DNA of 42,748 nt from Candidatus Wildermuthbacteria bacterium (GCA_016181405.1 JACOZJ010000003.1:1-42748); one strand, 5' to 3'. Shown: positions 15,563 to 24,565, counted from the first letter of the stretch. Numbers and translations are program-made. The notes: a model not told the origin generated them from the sequence alone.

Positions 15563-16709
15563 TTTTGAACAATTTATTCGCAAGGCACGGCAAGTTCGAT
15601 TTTCTCAAGAAGACAAAGCTCGCACTCATGAGCTACTTTCGCGTTATATGCGTATGAATCCCGCAAGATTTCGTGCGGAGGGTCGTCATCAAGTGCAAAG
15701 GTCGCCTTTTTTTCAAGAATTCATTAAAAACTGTAAGTTTCTTTATAAACCTATGATGGCATTAGCCGTATTAGTCGTAACAGTTATGGCCGGAGGGGGT
15801 GTTTCTCTGGCCGCGGAAAACGCCTTACCCGGAGACGTGCTGTATCCGGTAAAAGTGGAAGTAAACGAGGAATTCCGGGCAATGCTCGCTTTCTCTCAAG
15901 AGGCAAAGGCAGAGTGGAAAGTGCAGCAAACAGGGCGGAGGCTTCAGGAGGCGGAGAAACTTGCCGCAAAAGGAGAATTCGGGAGTGAAACCGCCGCGAA
16001 GGTGGACGCAAAATTCGAACAGCATACCCAAAAGCTTTCTGAAATAGCCTCAAAGCTTGAGGCAAAGGGAAACGTAGAGGCTGCCGCGGCAATTCATTCC
16101 AGTTTGGAAGCCACGCTCGAGGCCCATGAAAGGATTTTGGGCGCTTTAAGGGGCGAAGCCGACGGAAGGGTGGAAGAAATCCTTGTAAAAGTGAAAGTTA
16201 AAACAAGAGAAGCAAGAGAGGCGAGAGATCGGGCTGAAGCTGAAGTTTCCGCAAAGGCGCATACGGAAGTAAAGGAGGCGGCAGAAGGGAAGTTGGGAGC
16301 CGCGCAAAACAAAATCGCGGAAGTAAAAAGCTTCATCGCGAAAATGGAAGCTCGGGCAGGGGCAGCAGCTACAGCCGATGCAAAAGCAAGGCTTGAGGCA
16401 GCCGATAACACTCTTGCGCAAGGGAAAACTCGGCTTGAAGCAGACGCATGCGGCGAAGCATTCGTACTGTTCCAACAGGCAATGCGAACCGCGCAAGAGG
16501 CAAAATCACTTGTGCAAGGCAGTATTGATATAGAGCTGGATTTGGATGACGAGGACGAAGAAAACGAGCAAGAATTAGAAGAAGAACATCCGCCAGCTGA
16601 CGGAGAGATAGAAGTGGAAACAGAAATAGAAACAGAAGTTGAGCTAGAAACCGATAACGAAAGGGAGGAGAGGGGGAGAAGTGGAACGCAAATAGAAGTT
16701 GAGCTATAA
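15552..16709 (+). CDS. DUF5667-type membrane protein, putative anti-sigma partner
   Basis: N-term FIRKARQVRFSQEDKARTHELLSRYM, TM PMMALAVLVVTVMAGGGVSLAAENALPGDVLYPVKVEVNEEFRAMLAFSQEAKAEWKVQQTGRRLQEAEKLAAKG; overlaps the sigma gene. Confidence 0.75.
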   Translation: MKDNFEQFIRKARQVRFSQEDKARTHELLSRYMRMNPARFRAEGRHQVQRSPFFQEFIKNCKFLYKPMMALAVLVVTVMAGGGVSLAAENALPGDVLYPVKVEVNEEFRAMLAFSQEAKAEWKVQQTGRRLQEAEKLAAKGEFGSETAAKVDAKFEQHTQKLSEIASKLEAKGNVEAAAAIHSSLEATLEAHERILGALRGEADGRVEEILVKVKVKTREAREARDRAEAEVSAKAHTEVKEAAEGKLGAAQNKIAEVKSFIAKMEARAGAAATADAKARLEAADNTLAQGKTRLEADACGEAFVLFQQAMRTAQEAKSLVQGSIDIELDLDDEDEENEQELEEEHPPADGEIEVETEIETEVELETDNEREERGRSGTQIEVEL

Positions 16710-16743
16710 CAGAAAACCCCCTCGCGGGGGTTTTCTGTTATAG
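16704..16743. terminator. Bidirectional terminator between convergent genes
   Basis: CTATAACAGAAAACCCCC-tc|gc-GGGGGTTTTCTGTTATAG palindrome containing both stop codons. Confidence 0.85.
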
Positions 16744-17658
16744 CCAGCGTTTCTTGAAAAATACCACCAACAGCGTGAGGGCAATGAACAGCACCGCAGA
16801 TACAATGATATAGAACGCGACGGGTGACTCGCCAAACGGAAGGCGCACATTCATGCTGTAGAAAGCGGTAATAGTGATCGGAATGGTTAAGATAACAGTT
16901 AGAGAGGTGAGAAATTTAATAACCCTGCTTAGTTCGTTGGTTAAAATGGCCGAGTACCCCTCCCGTATGTTTCCAATACTTTTCATATTGGATTGGCAGA
17001 GTTCCACCAACTGATGATTGGAAAGTACAAGATCTTGCACCAGTTCATGATCTTGCTCATAGAGCTGAAGAAATTTTCCGGACAAAAGATTGCTCAAAGA
17101 GGTGTTCATAGGAATTAAGGCGGCAAGAAAGTCGTTCAGAGAGCTTTCAAACACGACAAATTGTTTTACCTCTTTGTTGCCGATGCTTTCCAAGCGCACC
17201 GTAATGCTGCGGACTTTTCTGGCAATGTCGTTGACGAAGAAAGCGTAAAGATTGTTTATTTCAGAAAACAGCTGCAGGAAAAACTTGGTTTTTTGCGTAG
17301 TGTAGAATTCTATTTTTTCCTCTTGGAATTTTGCAAGAAATGGCAAGGGGGATCGGGAAACGGTTAAAACAAAGTCTCCCCCTATAGCAATCAACAAAGG
17401 AGTGGTGGTTGTTTGCAGGGTTTCTGCATGAGGGACTCGGGTGAAAACGTATGTTACTTCCTTGTCGCGTTCTACGCGGGGGACTTCATAGGGATCTATG
17501 GAGTCTCCCAGTAAATCTCGACTCAAAGATAAGTTGCGCGCCAAAGAATCCAGTTCGTCTTGAGTAGGATTCTCCGCATAAATCCAAGAGCCAACTTTAA
17601 AATCGGCAAGCTCAACAAGGCGATGTTCCCGCACTGCCTTATAGTAGATTTTGATCAT
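16738..17658 (-). CDS. corA: CorA-family divalent cation transporter
   Basis: CorA architecture: ...FVNDIARKVRSITVRLESI...LTNELSRVIKFLTSLTVILTIPITITAFYSMNVRLPFGESPVAFYIIVSAVLFIALTLLVVFFKKRWL. GMN motif reads SMN. Confidence 0.88.
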   Translation of the reverse strand: MIKIYYKAVREHRLVELADFKVGSWIYAENPTQDELDSLARNLSLSRDLLGDSIDPYEVPRVERDKEVTYVFTRVPHAETLQTTTTPLLIAIGGDFVLTVSRSPLPFLAKFQEEKIEFYTTQKTKFFLQLFSEINNLYAFFVNDIARKVRSITVRLESIGNKEVKQFVVFESSLNDFLAALIPMNTSLSNLLSGKFLQLYEQDHELVQDLVLSNHQLVELCQSNMKSIGNIREGYSAILTNELSRVIKFLTSLTVILTIPITITAFYSMNVRLPFGESPVAFYIIVSAVLFIALTLLVVFFKKRWL

Positions 17659-17669
17659 AATTTCAGCTG

Positions 17670-17740
17670 TCGGGCCAGGCGGAATCGGACCGCCGTCATA
17701 CCCACCCCAAGGGTACGTACTACCATTATACTATGGCCCG
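17670..17740 (-). tRNA. tRNA-Pro (anticodon GGG)
   Basis: Minus strand CGGGCCA-TA-GTATAATGGTAGTAC-G-TACCC-TTGGGGT-GGGTA-TGAC-GGCGG-TCCGATT-CCGCC-TGGCCCG-A: full cloverleaf, C1-G72, A73; CCA not encoded. Confidence 0.9.
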
Positions 17741-17780
17741 ATGTTTAAATTGCAATGAAGCGTGTATGGATTTTAGCCCT

Positions 17781-17849
17781 GGGCGATTTTTTACGGCTTC
17801 GCAGAGCTTCGCCTAAATCGCCCGCGAAACTCAAGCAGTTGAGTTTCGC
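17781..17849. repeat. Two adjacent perfect inverted repeats
   Basis: GGGCGATTT (17781-17789)/AAATCGCCC (17815-17823) and GCGAAACTCAA (17824-17834)-gcag-TTGAGTTTCGC (17839-17849). Confidence 0.85.
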
Positions 17850-17855
17850 CCCCTC

Positions 17856-17899
17856 GGGTACGTACTACCATTATACTATCGATGTTTAGATTGCAATGA
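17856..17899 (-). pseudogene. Decayed partial duplicate of the tRNA-Pro 5' half and its upstream flank
   Basis: GGGTACGTACTACCATTATACTAT----CGATGTTTAGATTGCAATGA matches 17711-17758 except for a 4-nt GGCC deletion and one substitution. Confidence 0.85.
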
Positions 17900-18025
17900 C
17901 TGGAAGTATTACCCATTGTAGGAAAAAATTCTTTGTTCTGCAACCTCACATTTGTTTGAGGAAACTAAAAATTCCCCCTGTGGGAAATTTTCGTGCTTGC
18001 GCCCCAGTTTAGATTAAGCCAAAAC

Positions 18026-18214
18026 CTATGCTGCTTTTGCGGCGGCCTTCATGCATTTGGTGCAGGCTTTAATGCGCCCGCCGCCGGGCAGAGCCATCCA
18101 TTGTAGATTTGGTTTCTGTGCGTGTTTAATAGTAGGGTTGTATTTTCCTCGGAGTTTTACTAAGCGCCACGCCATATTTTTTGTTTTTCCGCAAATCGCG
18201 CATGCTTGTGCCAT
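18026..18214 (-). CDS. rpmB: Ribosomal protein bL28
   Basis: MAQACAICGKTKNMAWRLVKLRGKYNPTIKHAQKPNLQWMALPGGGRIKACTKCMKAAAKA. Confidence 0.92.
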   Translation of the reverse strand: MAQACAICGKTKNMAWRLVKLRGKYNPTIKHAQKPNLQWMALPGGGRIKACTKCMKAAAKAA

Positions 18215-18311
18215 ATACGCGCACTATAGCAGAAAGCGACGTTTTCCGCAAGTGCACAAGGTTTATAGTTTGGCATTTGTAATTTGAAATTTTCGTGCTA
18301 TGCTTGAATTT

Positions 18312-18932
18312 ATGGAACCTGTTTCGGTTTTGTTTTACTTCGTAATCCTTTTAATGTCTGTGATCCTCCACGAAGTAGCGCACGGGTATATGGCTTTGTC
18401 TTTGGGAGATTCCACGGCAAAACAGGCGGGCCGTCTTACTATCAATCCTATCCCTCATATCGATCCCATCGGATCTGTGGCCGTTCCTCTTCTTTTAGTT
18501 CTTTTTTCAAGCCCTTTTTTGTTTGGCTGGGCAAAGCCGGTGCCGGTGAATCCGTATAACTTTCGCGATAAGAAATATGGGTCTGCCAAGGTGAGCTTTG
18601 CGGGGCCTGCGGCAAATCTGGCAATCGCCCTCGCTTTCGGGTTTTTACTGCGTTTCTTGGGTACGCCCATAGCGGAAGTCTTGCCTGGAATAATCCCTTT
18701 GCTGGTGGGGATTATATATCTCAATATTGTCCTCGCGATTTTCAATCTGTTGCCAATCCCGCCGCTCGACGGCTCGCACATTTTGTTTGATTTTCTGCCG
18801 CGCTCTCTGGATGTCGTGCGGCGATTCCTTATACAGTACGGCCTTTTTATCCTCCTTTTTTTCATATTTTTCCTCTTCCGATTTCTTACTATTCCCATCG
18901 AATGGTTATTCCGCCTCATTGTAGGCTTTTAA
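18312..18932 (+). CDS. Site-2 protease family (M50) membrane metalloprotease
   Basis: VILHEVAHGYMALSLGD (HExxH), ...NPIPHIDPIGS..., LLPIPPLDGSHIL. ATG 18312 preferred over 18300 from promoter spacing. Confidence 0.92.
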   Translation: MEPVSVLFYFVILLMSVILHEVAHGYMALSLGDSTAKQAGRLTINPIPHIDPIGSVAVPLLLVLFSSPFLFGWAKPVPVNPYNFRDKKYGSAKVSFAGPAANLAIALAFGFLLRFLGTPIAEVLPGIIPLLVGIIYLNIVLAIFNLLPIPPLDGSHILFDFLPRSLDVVRRFLIQYGLFILLFFIFFLFRFLTIPIEWLFRLIVGF

Positions 18933-18937
18933 CTTTA

Positions 18938-18966
18938 TTGACACGGACTCCATAAATTGATACATT
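18938..18966 (+). promoter_or_regulatory. Promoter of the S12 operon
   Basis: TTGACA - 17 nt - TACATT, 9 nt before ATG 18976. Confidence 0.65.
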
Positions 18967-18975
18967 AATCGCGAT

Positions 18976-19392
18976 ATGCCAACAATTCGGCAGTTAATAA
19001 AAAATCCGAGAAAGAAAGCAGTAAAAAAAGACAGAACGCCTGCCTTGACGTTTGGTTTTCGTCCCCAAAGAAACCGCGCGGTGTACTATCCTTCTCCATT
19101 CAAGCGAGGGGTATGTTTGCGCGTATTCACCGTAACTCCCAAAAAGCCAAACTCTGCGCTCCGAAAGGTAGCGAGGGTGCGTTTGTCCAATGGTATGGAG
19201 GTGACCGCGTATATTCCCGGGATAGGACATAAGCTTCAGGAGCACTCAATTGTTCTTATTCGGGGCGGACGTGTAAAGGATTTGCCCGGAGTTCGGTATC
19301 ACATTGTCCGGGGGGTACTGGATGCGGGAGGAGTCGAAAAACGCAAACAGGAACGATCCAAGTACGGAGCAAAACGCGAGAAAAAGGGCTAA
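18976..19392 (+). CDS. rpsL: Ribosomal protein uS12
   Basis: [14 protein letters not shown]...[67 protein letters not shown]. Confidence 0.98.
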   Translation: MPTIRQLIKNPRKKAVKKDRTPALTFGFRPQRNRAVYYPSPFKRGVCLRVFTVTPKKPNSALRKVARVRLSNGMEVTAYIPGIGHKLQEHSIVLIRGGRVKDLPGVRYHIVRGVLDAGGVEKRKQERSKYGAKREKKG

Positions 19393-19400
19393 CGTAATTT

Positions 19401-19820
19401 ATGGAAGACGCGACAGTTGAAAAATTTATCAACCAGGTGATGGAGCGCGGGAAGAAAACAATAGCGCGGAAAATCGTGTACGGCGCTTTTGATTTGATAA
19501 AAACACAATCAAAAAAAGATCCCGTGGAAGTGTTTCAAAAGGCAATCGGGAACAGCTCGCCTTTGGTGCAGGTGCGTTCGAGGAGAGTAGGGGGAGCTAC
19601 CTATCAGGTGCCTATGGAGGTAAAGCCCGAGAAACAGGTGAGTTTGGCAATGAAGTGGATTTTGGCCGCCGCAAAATCAAAGAAGGGAAAGCCGATGAAA
19701 GTGAAGCTTGCGGACGAATTGCTCGCGGCTTCCAAAAACGAAGGATCCGCGGTGAAAAAGAAAGAAGACATGCACCGTATGGCTGAAGCCAACAGGGCCT
19801 TTGCTCATTTCGCACACTAA
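19401..19820 (+). CDS. rpsG: Ribosomal protein uS7 (N-terminally short)
   Basis: [25 protein letters not shown]...[17 protein letters not shown]...MKWILAAAK...[20 protein letters not shown]; an in-frame TAA six nt upstream of ATG blocks extension. Confidence 0.96.
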   Translation: MEDATVEKFINQVMERGKKTIARKIVYGAFDLIKTQSKKDPVEVFQKAIGNSSPLVQVRSRRVGGATYQVPMEVKPEKQVSLAMKWILAAAKSKKGKPMKVKLADELLAASKNEGSAVKKKEDMHRMAEANRAFAHFAH

Positions 19821-19822
19821 AT

Positions 19823-21898
19823 ATGCCCCGGCAGTATCCAATAGAGAAGTACCGGAATATTGGCATTATCGCGCATATTGATGCCGGAAAGACTACGAGT
19901 ACCGAGCGTGTTTTGTTTTATACAGGAATTTCCCATAAAATAGGCGAGGTGCACGAGGGGACTACCGTTATGGATTGGATGGTTCAAGAGAGAGAGCGGG
20001 GTATTACTATTACTTCTGCTGCTACCACGTGTTTTTGGGGGGACCACCGGATTAACATTATCGACACACCTGGGCACATTGACTTTACGGCAGAGGTACA
20101 GCGTTCTTTGCGAGTGCTCGATGGCGCGGTCGTAATCTTCGACGGCGTAGCCGGCGTGGAGCCCCAGTCTGAAACCGTATGGCGCCAGGCAGATAAATTT
20201 CTCGTACCGCGCATTTGTTTTATTAATAAGATTGACCGGATGGGTGCGTCGTTTGAAAAAAGCTTAGGTTCTATTTGGAAAAAACTTACCAAGGATGCGG
20301 TTGCGCTTCAAATTCCCATTGGCGAGGAGGGTGAACTTAAAGGGGTCATCGACCTGCTGGAGATGAAAGCTGTGTATTTTGATGGTGACTTCGGCCAGAT
20401 TGTCCGAAAAGAAGAAATTCCCGCAGAACTGCAAGAGCGCGCGAAAGAGTGGCGCGACAAGGCGTTGGAAAAAATCGCCGCGGAAGATGAGGCCTTAATG
20501 GAGAAATATGTCGGCGGGGAAGAGCTTGCCGTGGAGGATTTGAAAAAAGTTCTTCGAAAGGCAACGCTTGCCAACAAGTTAGTGCCAGTATTTACCGGTT
20601 CTGCTTTAAAGAATATGGGAGTACAGCCGGTCCTCGACGGAGTAGTTGATTATTTGCCAAGCCCGGCTGACGTTCCGGCTATTGAAGGCACAGATCCAAA
20701 GACCGGAGAGAAGATTTCTAGGAAGCCTTTGGATTCAGAACTGTTTTCTGCGCTTGCGTTTAAGGTGGCGTCCGACCCATATGTGGGTACATTAACGTAT
20801 TTTCGCGTGTATTCGGGCACTTTGAAGAAAGGTTCTTATGTACTCAATACCACGACCGGTGAGAAAGAACGCATCAGCCGGATTTTACGCATGCATGCGG
20901 CCGAACGCGAAGAGGTAGATGAGCTGTATGCGGGAGATATTGCAGCTACGGTGGGGTTGAAGAATACGAGCACGGGGCATACTTTGAGCGCGGAATCCGC
21001 ACCCATTGTGTTGGAAAAGATTTCATTCCCCGAACCCGTAATCTCTATTCGCATCGAACCCAAAACCAAACCCGATCAGGAAAAAATGGGTTTGGCTTTG
21101 CACCGACTGGCAGAAGAAGATCCTACGTTTCGCGTGAACTCGGATTTGGAAACGGGAGAGACTATAATCTCGGGCATGGGAGAATTGCATTTGGAAATTA
21201 TTGTTGACCGCATGAAACGAGAGTTTGGCGTGGGAGCTGCCGTGGGGCGTCCGCAAGTGGCGTATAAGGAAACAATTAGAGCCAAGGCAGAAGCCGAAAC
21301 CAAATATGTGCGCCAATCGGGCGGTCGCGGACAATATGGCCATGTGCTTTTGCGCGTGGAACCCAAGGGAGAGGGAGAGGGTTTTGAGTTCATCGATGCG
21401 ATCAAAGGAGCCGCGATCCCCAGAGAGTACATTCCGGCTGTGCAGAAAGGCGTTCAGGAGGCAATGGATAAAGGTGTTTTGGCCGGCTATCCCGTGGTTG
21501 ATGTCAAAGCTACGCTATACGACGGTTCGTACCACGAGGTGGATTCTTCTGAATTTGCGTTTAAGATTGCTGCCTCTATGGCTTTTCAGGATGCTGCCAA
21601 AAAGGCGAATTTAGTGCTTTTGGAACCTGTGATGCACTTGGAGGTGACTTGCCCCGCTGACTTTCTCGGAGATGTTATCGGCGATCTTTCTTCAAGGCGC
21701 GGGCGTATCGAGGAGACAGAAGACAGAATTGATCTAAAAGTTATTAAAGCGAAAGTTCCTTTGAGTGAAATGTTCGGATATGCAACCAATCTTCGTTCCT
21801 TGACGGAAGGGCGGGGAACCTTTACTATGGAGTTTGAACGATATGAAGAAGTGCCTGCGAATATTACGCAGGAGGTTATTGAGGGTAAGCGAAGATAG
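19823..21898 (+). CDS. fusA: Elongation factor G
   Basis: [24 protein letters not shown]...[23 protein letters not shown]...; full length, 691 aa. Confidence 0.98.
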   Translation: MPRQYPIEKYRNIGIIAHIDAGKTTSTERVLFYTGISHKIGEVHEGTTVMDWMVQERERGITITSAATTCFWGDHRINIIDTPGHIDFTAEVQRSLRVLDGAVVIFDGVAGVEPQSETVWRQADKFLVPRICFINKIDRMGASFEKSLGSIWKKLTKDAVALQIPIGEEGELKGVIDLLEMKAVYFDGDFGQIVRKEEIPAELQERAKEWRDKALEKIAAEDEALMEKYVGGEELAVEDLKKVLRKATLANKLVPVFTGSALKNMGVQPVLDGVVDYLPSPADVPAIEGTDPKTGEKISRKPLDSELFSALAFKVASDPYVGTLTYFRVYSGTLKKGSYVLNTTTGEKERISRILRMHAAEREEVDELYAGDIAATVGLKNTSTGHTLSAESAPIVLEKISFPEPVISIRIEPKTKPDQEKMGLALHRLAEEDPTFRVNSDLETGETIISGMGELHLEIIVDRMKREFGVGAAVGRPQVAYKETIRAKAEAETKYVRQSGGRGQYGHVLLRVEPKGEGEGFEFIDAIKGAAIPREYIPAVQKGVQEAMDKGVLAGYPVVDVKATLYDGSYHEVDSSEFAFKIAASMAFQDAAKKANLVLLEPVMHLEVTCPADFLGDVIGDLSSRRGRIEETEDRIDLKVIKAKVPLSEMFGYATNLRSLTEGRGTFTMEFERYEEVPANITQEVIEGKRR

Positions 21899-21901
21899 CC
21901 T

Positions 21902-22159
21902 ATGGATTTAAACGAAATCAAGGAGATTATAAAAAGGGAGGGGGGTAAAATAGTCATCGTGGAGAATAACAAACCCCAGATGGTGATTATGTCTTTTGAT
22001 GAATGGCGGCGCGCCCCACGGCCCGAACCGAGTTCAAGCCAGAGCGTGCCACAGGAAGAAAGGGCTCCTTCTGTACAGGCAGGACAAGCTTTGCGCCCGA
22101 CTCCTCCGCGAGTAGAGGAAAAGACAGAAGAGCTTACCATTGACGATTTGCCACTTTGA
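21902..22159 (+). CDS. Small Phd/YefM-like (type II antitoxin-fold) protein with disordered C-terminus
   Basis: MDLNEIKEIIKREGGKIVIVENNKPQMVIMSFDEWRR resembles the Phd/YefM N-terminal domain (VxxNGKPxAVLxSxxEY); then a P/S/E-rich tail. Confidence 0.65.
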   Translation: MDLNEIKEIIKREGGKIVIVENNKPQMVIMSFDEWRRAPRPEPSSSQSVPQEERAPSVQAGQALRPTPPRVEEKTEELTIDDLPL

Positions 22160-22168
22160 GCGTATACT
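22140..22168 (+). promoter_or_regulatory. tuf promoter
   Basis: TTGACG - 17 nt - TATACT, lying within the 3' end of the Phd-like ORF. Confidence 0.6.
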
Positions 22169-22204
22169 GATTTCAATAACTAAAACTAATTAAAAAACAT
22201 TTCT

Positions 22205-23398
22205 ATGGCCGGGAAATTTGAGCGAACAAAACCCCACGTCAATGTCGGCACCATTGGCCACGTTGATCACGGGAAAACCACGTTGTCTGCGGCAATCCTT
22301 CATGTGCTAAAGCTTAAAGGATTTGCTGCAACCGAAAAGAGCGTAGACCAAATTGATTCTGCGCCCGAAGAGAAGCAGAGGGGTATTACTATTTCGCTTA
22401 CTCATTTGGAGTACGAAACGGAAAAGCGCCACTACGCGCACATTGACGCGCCAGGTCACGCAGACTACATTAAAAATATGATTACGGGAGCCGCTCAAAT
22501 GGACGGGGCGATCTTGGTGGTTTCCGCTCCTGATGGGCCTATGCCCCAAACGAGAGAGCATATTCTGCTTGCTCGTCAGGTTGGCTTGCCTTATGTTGTA
22601 GCATTTTTGAACAAAGTTGATATGGTGGATGATCCGGAAATCATTGATCTTGTGGAATCGGAAATACGGGAGTTGCTGAACAAATACAATTTCCCCGGCG
22701 ATACGGTACCCATTATTCGCGGTTCTGCCTTAAAAGCGTTGGACGCTAAGTCTGCGGACGACGAAGTCGCAAAACCAATTTTGGACTTGATGAAGGCAGT
22801 GGATGAAAATGTTCCAGAGCCGGTGCGCGAAATCGACAAGCCATTCTTAATGGCGGTGGAGGACGTATTCTCCATTGAAGGGCGGGGAACAGTTGCAACA
22901 GGAAGAATTGAAAGAGGAGTCATTCGTCCAAATGACGAGATTGAAATTGTGGGCATTAAGCCTACCGCAAAGACGGTGGCTGTAAGCGCGGAAATGTTCA
23001 ATAAGATGCTGGATGAAGGAAGGGCGGGCGACAATGTGGGGATCTTGCTTCGCGGACTGAAAAAAGAGGACGTTGAGCGTGGACAAGTATTGGCAAAACC
23101 GGGTTCGGTTACGCCCCATACTGAATTTGACGCGGAAGTATATATCTTGACTAAAGAGGAGGGCGGACGGCATACGCCGTTCTTTAAAGGATACAAACCC
23201 CAGTTTTATTTCCGAACGACCGATGTGACAGGAGAGGTTGAATTGCCCGAAGGGACCGAGATGGTAATGCCCGGTGATACCATCACCTTTAAAGTAAAAC
23301 TTTTAGTACCAATTGCGATGGAAGCGCAACAGCGATTCGCAATCCGTGAAGGAGGGAAGACAGTTGGTGCGGGCGTAGTAACGAAGATTATACAGTAG
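22205..23398 (+). CDS. tuf: Elongation factor Tu
   Basis: [27 protein letters not shown]...[47 protein letters not shown]. Confidence 0.98.
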   Translation: MAGKFERTKPHVNVGTIGHVDHGKTTLSAAILHVLKLKGFAATEKSVDQIDSAPEEKQRGITISLTHLEYETEKRHYAHIDAPGHADYIKNMITGAAQMDGAILVVSAPDGPMPQTREHILLARQVGLPYVVAFLNKVDMVDDPEIIDLVESEIRELLNKYNFPGDTVPIIRGSALKALDAKSADDEVAKPILDLMKAVDENVPEPVREIDKPFLMAVEDVFSIEGRGTVATGRIERGVIRPNDEIEIVGIKPTAKTVAVSAEMFNKMLDEGRAGDNVGILLRGLKKEDVERGQVLAKPGSVTPHTEFDAEVYILTKEEGGRHTPFFKGYKPQFYFRTTDVTGEVELPEGTEMVMPGDTITFKVKLLVPIAMEAQQRFAIREGGKTVGAGVVTKIIQ

Positions 23399-23407
23399 TG
23401 AATATCA

Positions 23408-23436
23408 CGAAATCCCGTTGATCGGGATTTCGTTTT
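23408..23436 (+). terminator. Terminator after tuf
   Basis: CGAAATCCCG-ttgat-CGGGATTTCG-TTTT. Confidence 0.85.
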
Positions 23437-23463
23437 GTACCCAAGGGGAACTTCAAAAAGACA

Positions 23464-23856
23464 ATGGCAAAATCGACAGTCCGCCAGCCCGCTTCGCAGC
23501 CAGCCTCGCCAAGGCTAGGCGGGCGAGGCACGCCGGCGGGGGAAAAAGGAACACAGCAGAAGCTGAGGATTAAGATTTCCGCGTATGACCACAAGGTCAT
23601 CGATGCTTCCTGCAAGCAGATTATTGATACAGTGCTCAGACAAGGGTGTGAGTTGGTAGGTCCTGTGCCTCTCCCAACCGCCATCCGGAAGTATACGGTA
23701 AACCGGTCTTCATTTGTGCATAAAGACGCGCGAGAGCAGTATGAAATGCGGACACACAAGCGGTTAATAGACATTTTGAGCCCGAATCCGAAAGTTATCG
23801 ATGCTCTCACAAGCTTGAATTTGCCAGCGGGGGTAGACATCGAGATTAAAATGTGA
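23464..23856 (+). CDS. rpsJ: Ribosomal protein uS10 with N-terminal extension
   Basis: QKLRIKISAYDHKVIDASCKQIIDTVLRQGCELVGPVPLPTAIRKYTVNRSSFVHKDAREQYEMRTHKRLIDIL, preceded by MAKSTVRQPASQPASPRLGGRGTPAGEKGT. Confidence 0.96.
   Translation: MAKSTVRQPASQPASPRLGGRGTPAGEKGTQQKLRIKISAYDHKVIDASCKQIIDTVLRQGCELVGPVPLPTAIRKYTVNRSSFVHKDAREQYEMRTHKRLIDILSPNPKVIDALTSLNLPAGVDIEIKM
23481..23539 (+). repeat. GC-rich palindromic element, in-frame in rpsJ
   Basis: Outer CCGCC/GGCGG; inner GCCTCGCC (23503-23510)/GGCGAGGC (23522-23529). Confidence 0.65.
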
Positions 23857-23931
23857 TATATAACAAGCAAATGATTTTTTGCTTTATCAACGCCTAAAAT
23901 CTAAGGTACTAACCTGAAAGCGGGCCGCAAG

Positions 23932-23954
23932 CCGGGGGTTAGACCCCCGGTTTT
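23932..23954 (+). terminator. Hairpin + T-run upstream of rplC (terminator or attenuator)
   Basis: CCGGGGG-ttaga-CCCCCGG-TTTT. Confidence 0.7.
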
Positions 23955-23964
23955 GTGTGAAGTT

Positions 23965-24555
23965 ATGAAAGCGATATTAGGTAAAAAAATTGGAATGACG
24001 CAGATATTCCAGAACGAAAAGGTAGTTCCCATTACCTTAGTTCAGGCTGGGCCTTGTAAGATTACGCAAGTGAAAACGCAAGAGAAAGATGGGTATGACG
24101 CAATTCAGGTGGGATTTGAGGAAATAACCAAGAAAAAGAAGCTTACAAAATCCAAGAAACAAAAGCCATTTGTTTCTATACGTGAGTTTCGCGGAGGAGA
24201 CGGAAAAAGTGAGGCAGGAAATATGGTTGATGTTTCAGTATTCCAGGAAGGCGATATAGTGCGTGTTGCGGGAATCTCAAAGGGAAAAGGGTTTCAGGGT
24301 GCCGTGAAACGACACGGATTTTCAGGCAGAAATCAGTCGCATGGTGTGAAGCACGAACATCGAACACTTGGGTCTACAGGAATGCGTTTTCCGCAACGGG
24401 TGATCAAGGGCAGGAGGATGCCGGGACGCATGGGTTCAGAACGGGTGACAGTGAAGAACTTAAAAATCGCGAGGGTGGATAAAGAGAACAATATACTAGC
24501 GATACAGGGAGCGGTTCCCGGACGTCCGGGTACGCTGCTCGAAATCCGCGGATAA
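23965..24555 (+). CDS. rplC: Ribosomal protein uL3
   Basis: MKAILGKKIGMTQIFQNEKVVPITLVQAGPC...GKGFQGAVKRHGFSGRNQSHGVKHEHRTLGSTGMRFPQRVIKGRRMPGRMGSERVTVKNL. Start moved from 23953 to 23965. Confidence 0.97.
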   Translation: MKAILGKKIGMTQIFQNEKVVPITLVQAGPCKITQVKTQEKDGYDAIQVGFEEITKKKKLTKSKKQKPFVSIREFRGGDGKSEAGNMVDVSVFQEGDIVRVAGISKGKGFQGAVKRHGFSGRNQSHGVKHEHRTLGSTGMRFPQRVIKGRRMPGRMGSERVTVKNLKIARVDKENNILAIQGAVPGRPGTLLEIRG

Positions 24556-24565
24556 CGATATACGT

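Noticed and set aside
21902-22159. Complete toxin-antitoxin system
   Set aside because: Only an antitoxin-like domain is present; fusA and tuf flank it directly with no room for a toxin.
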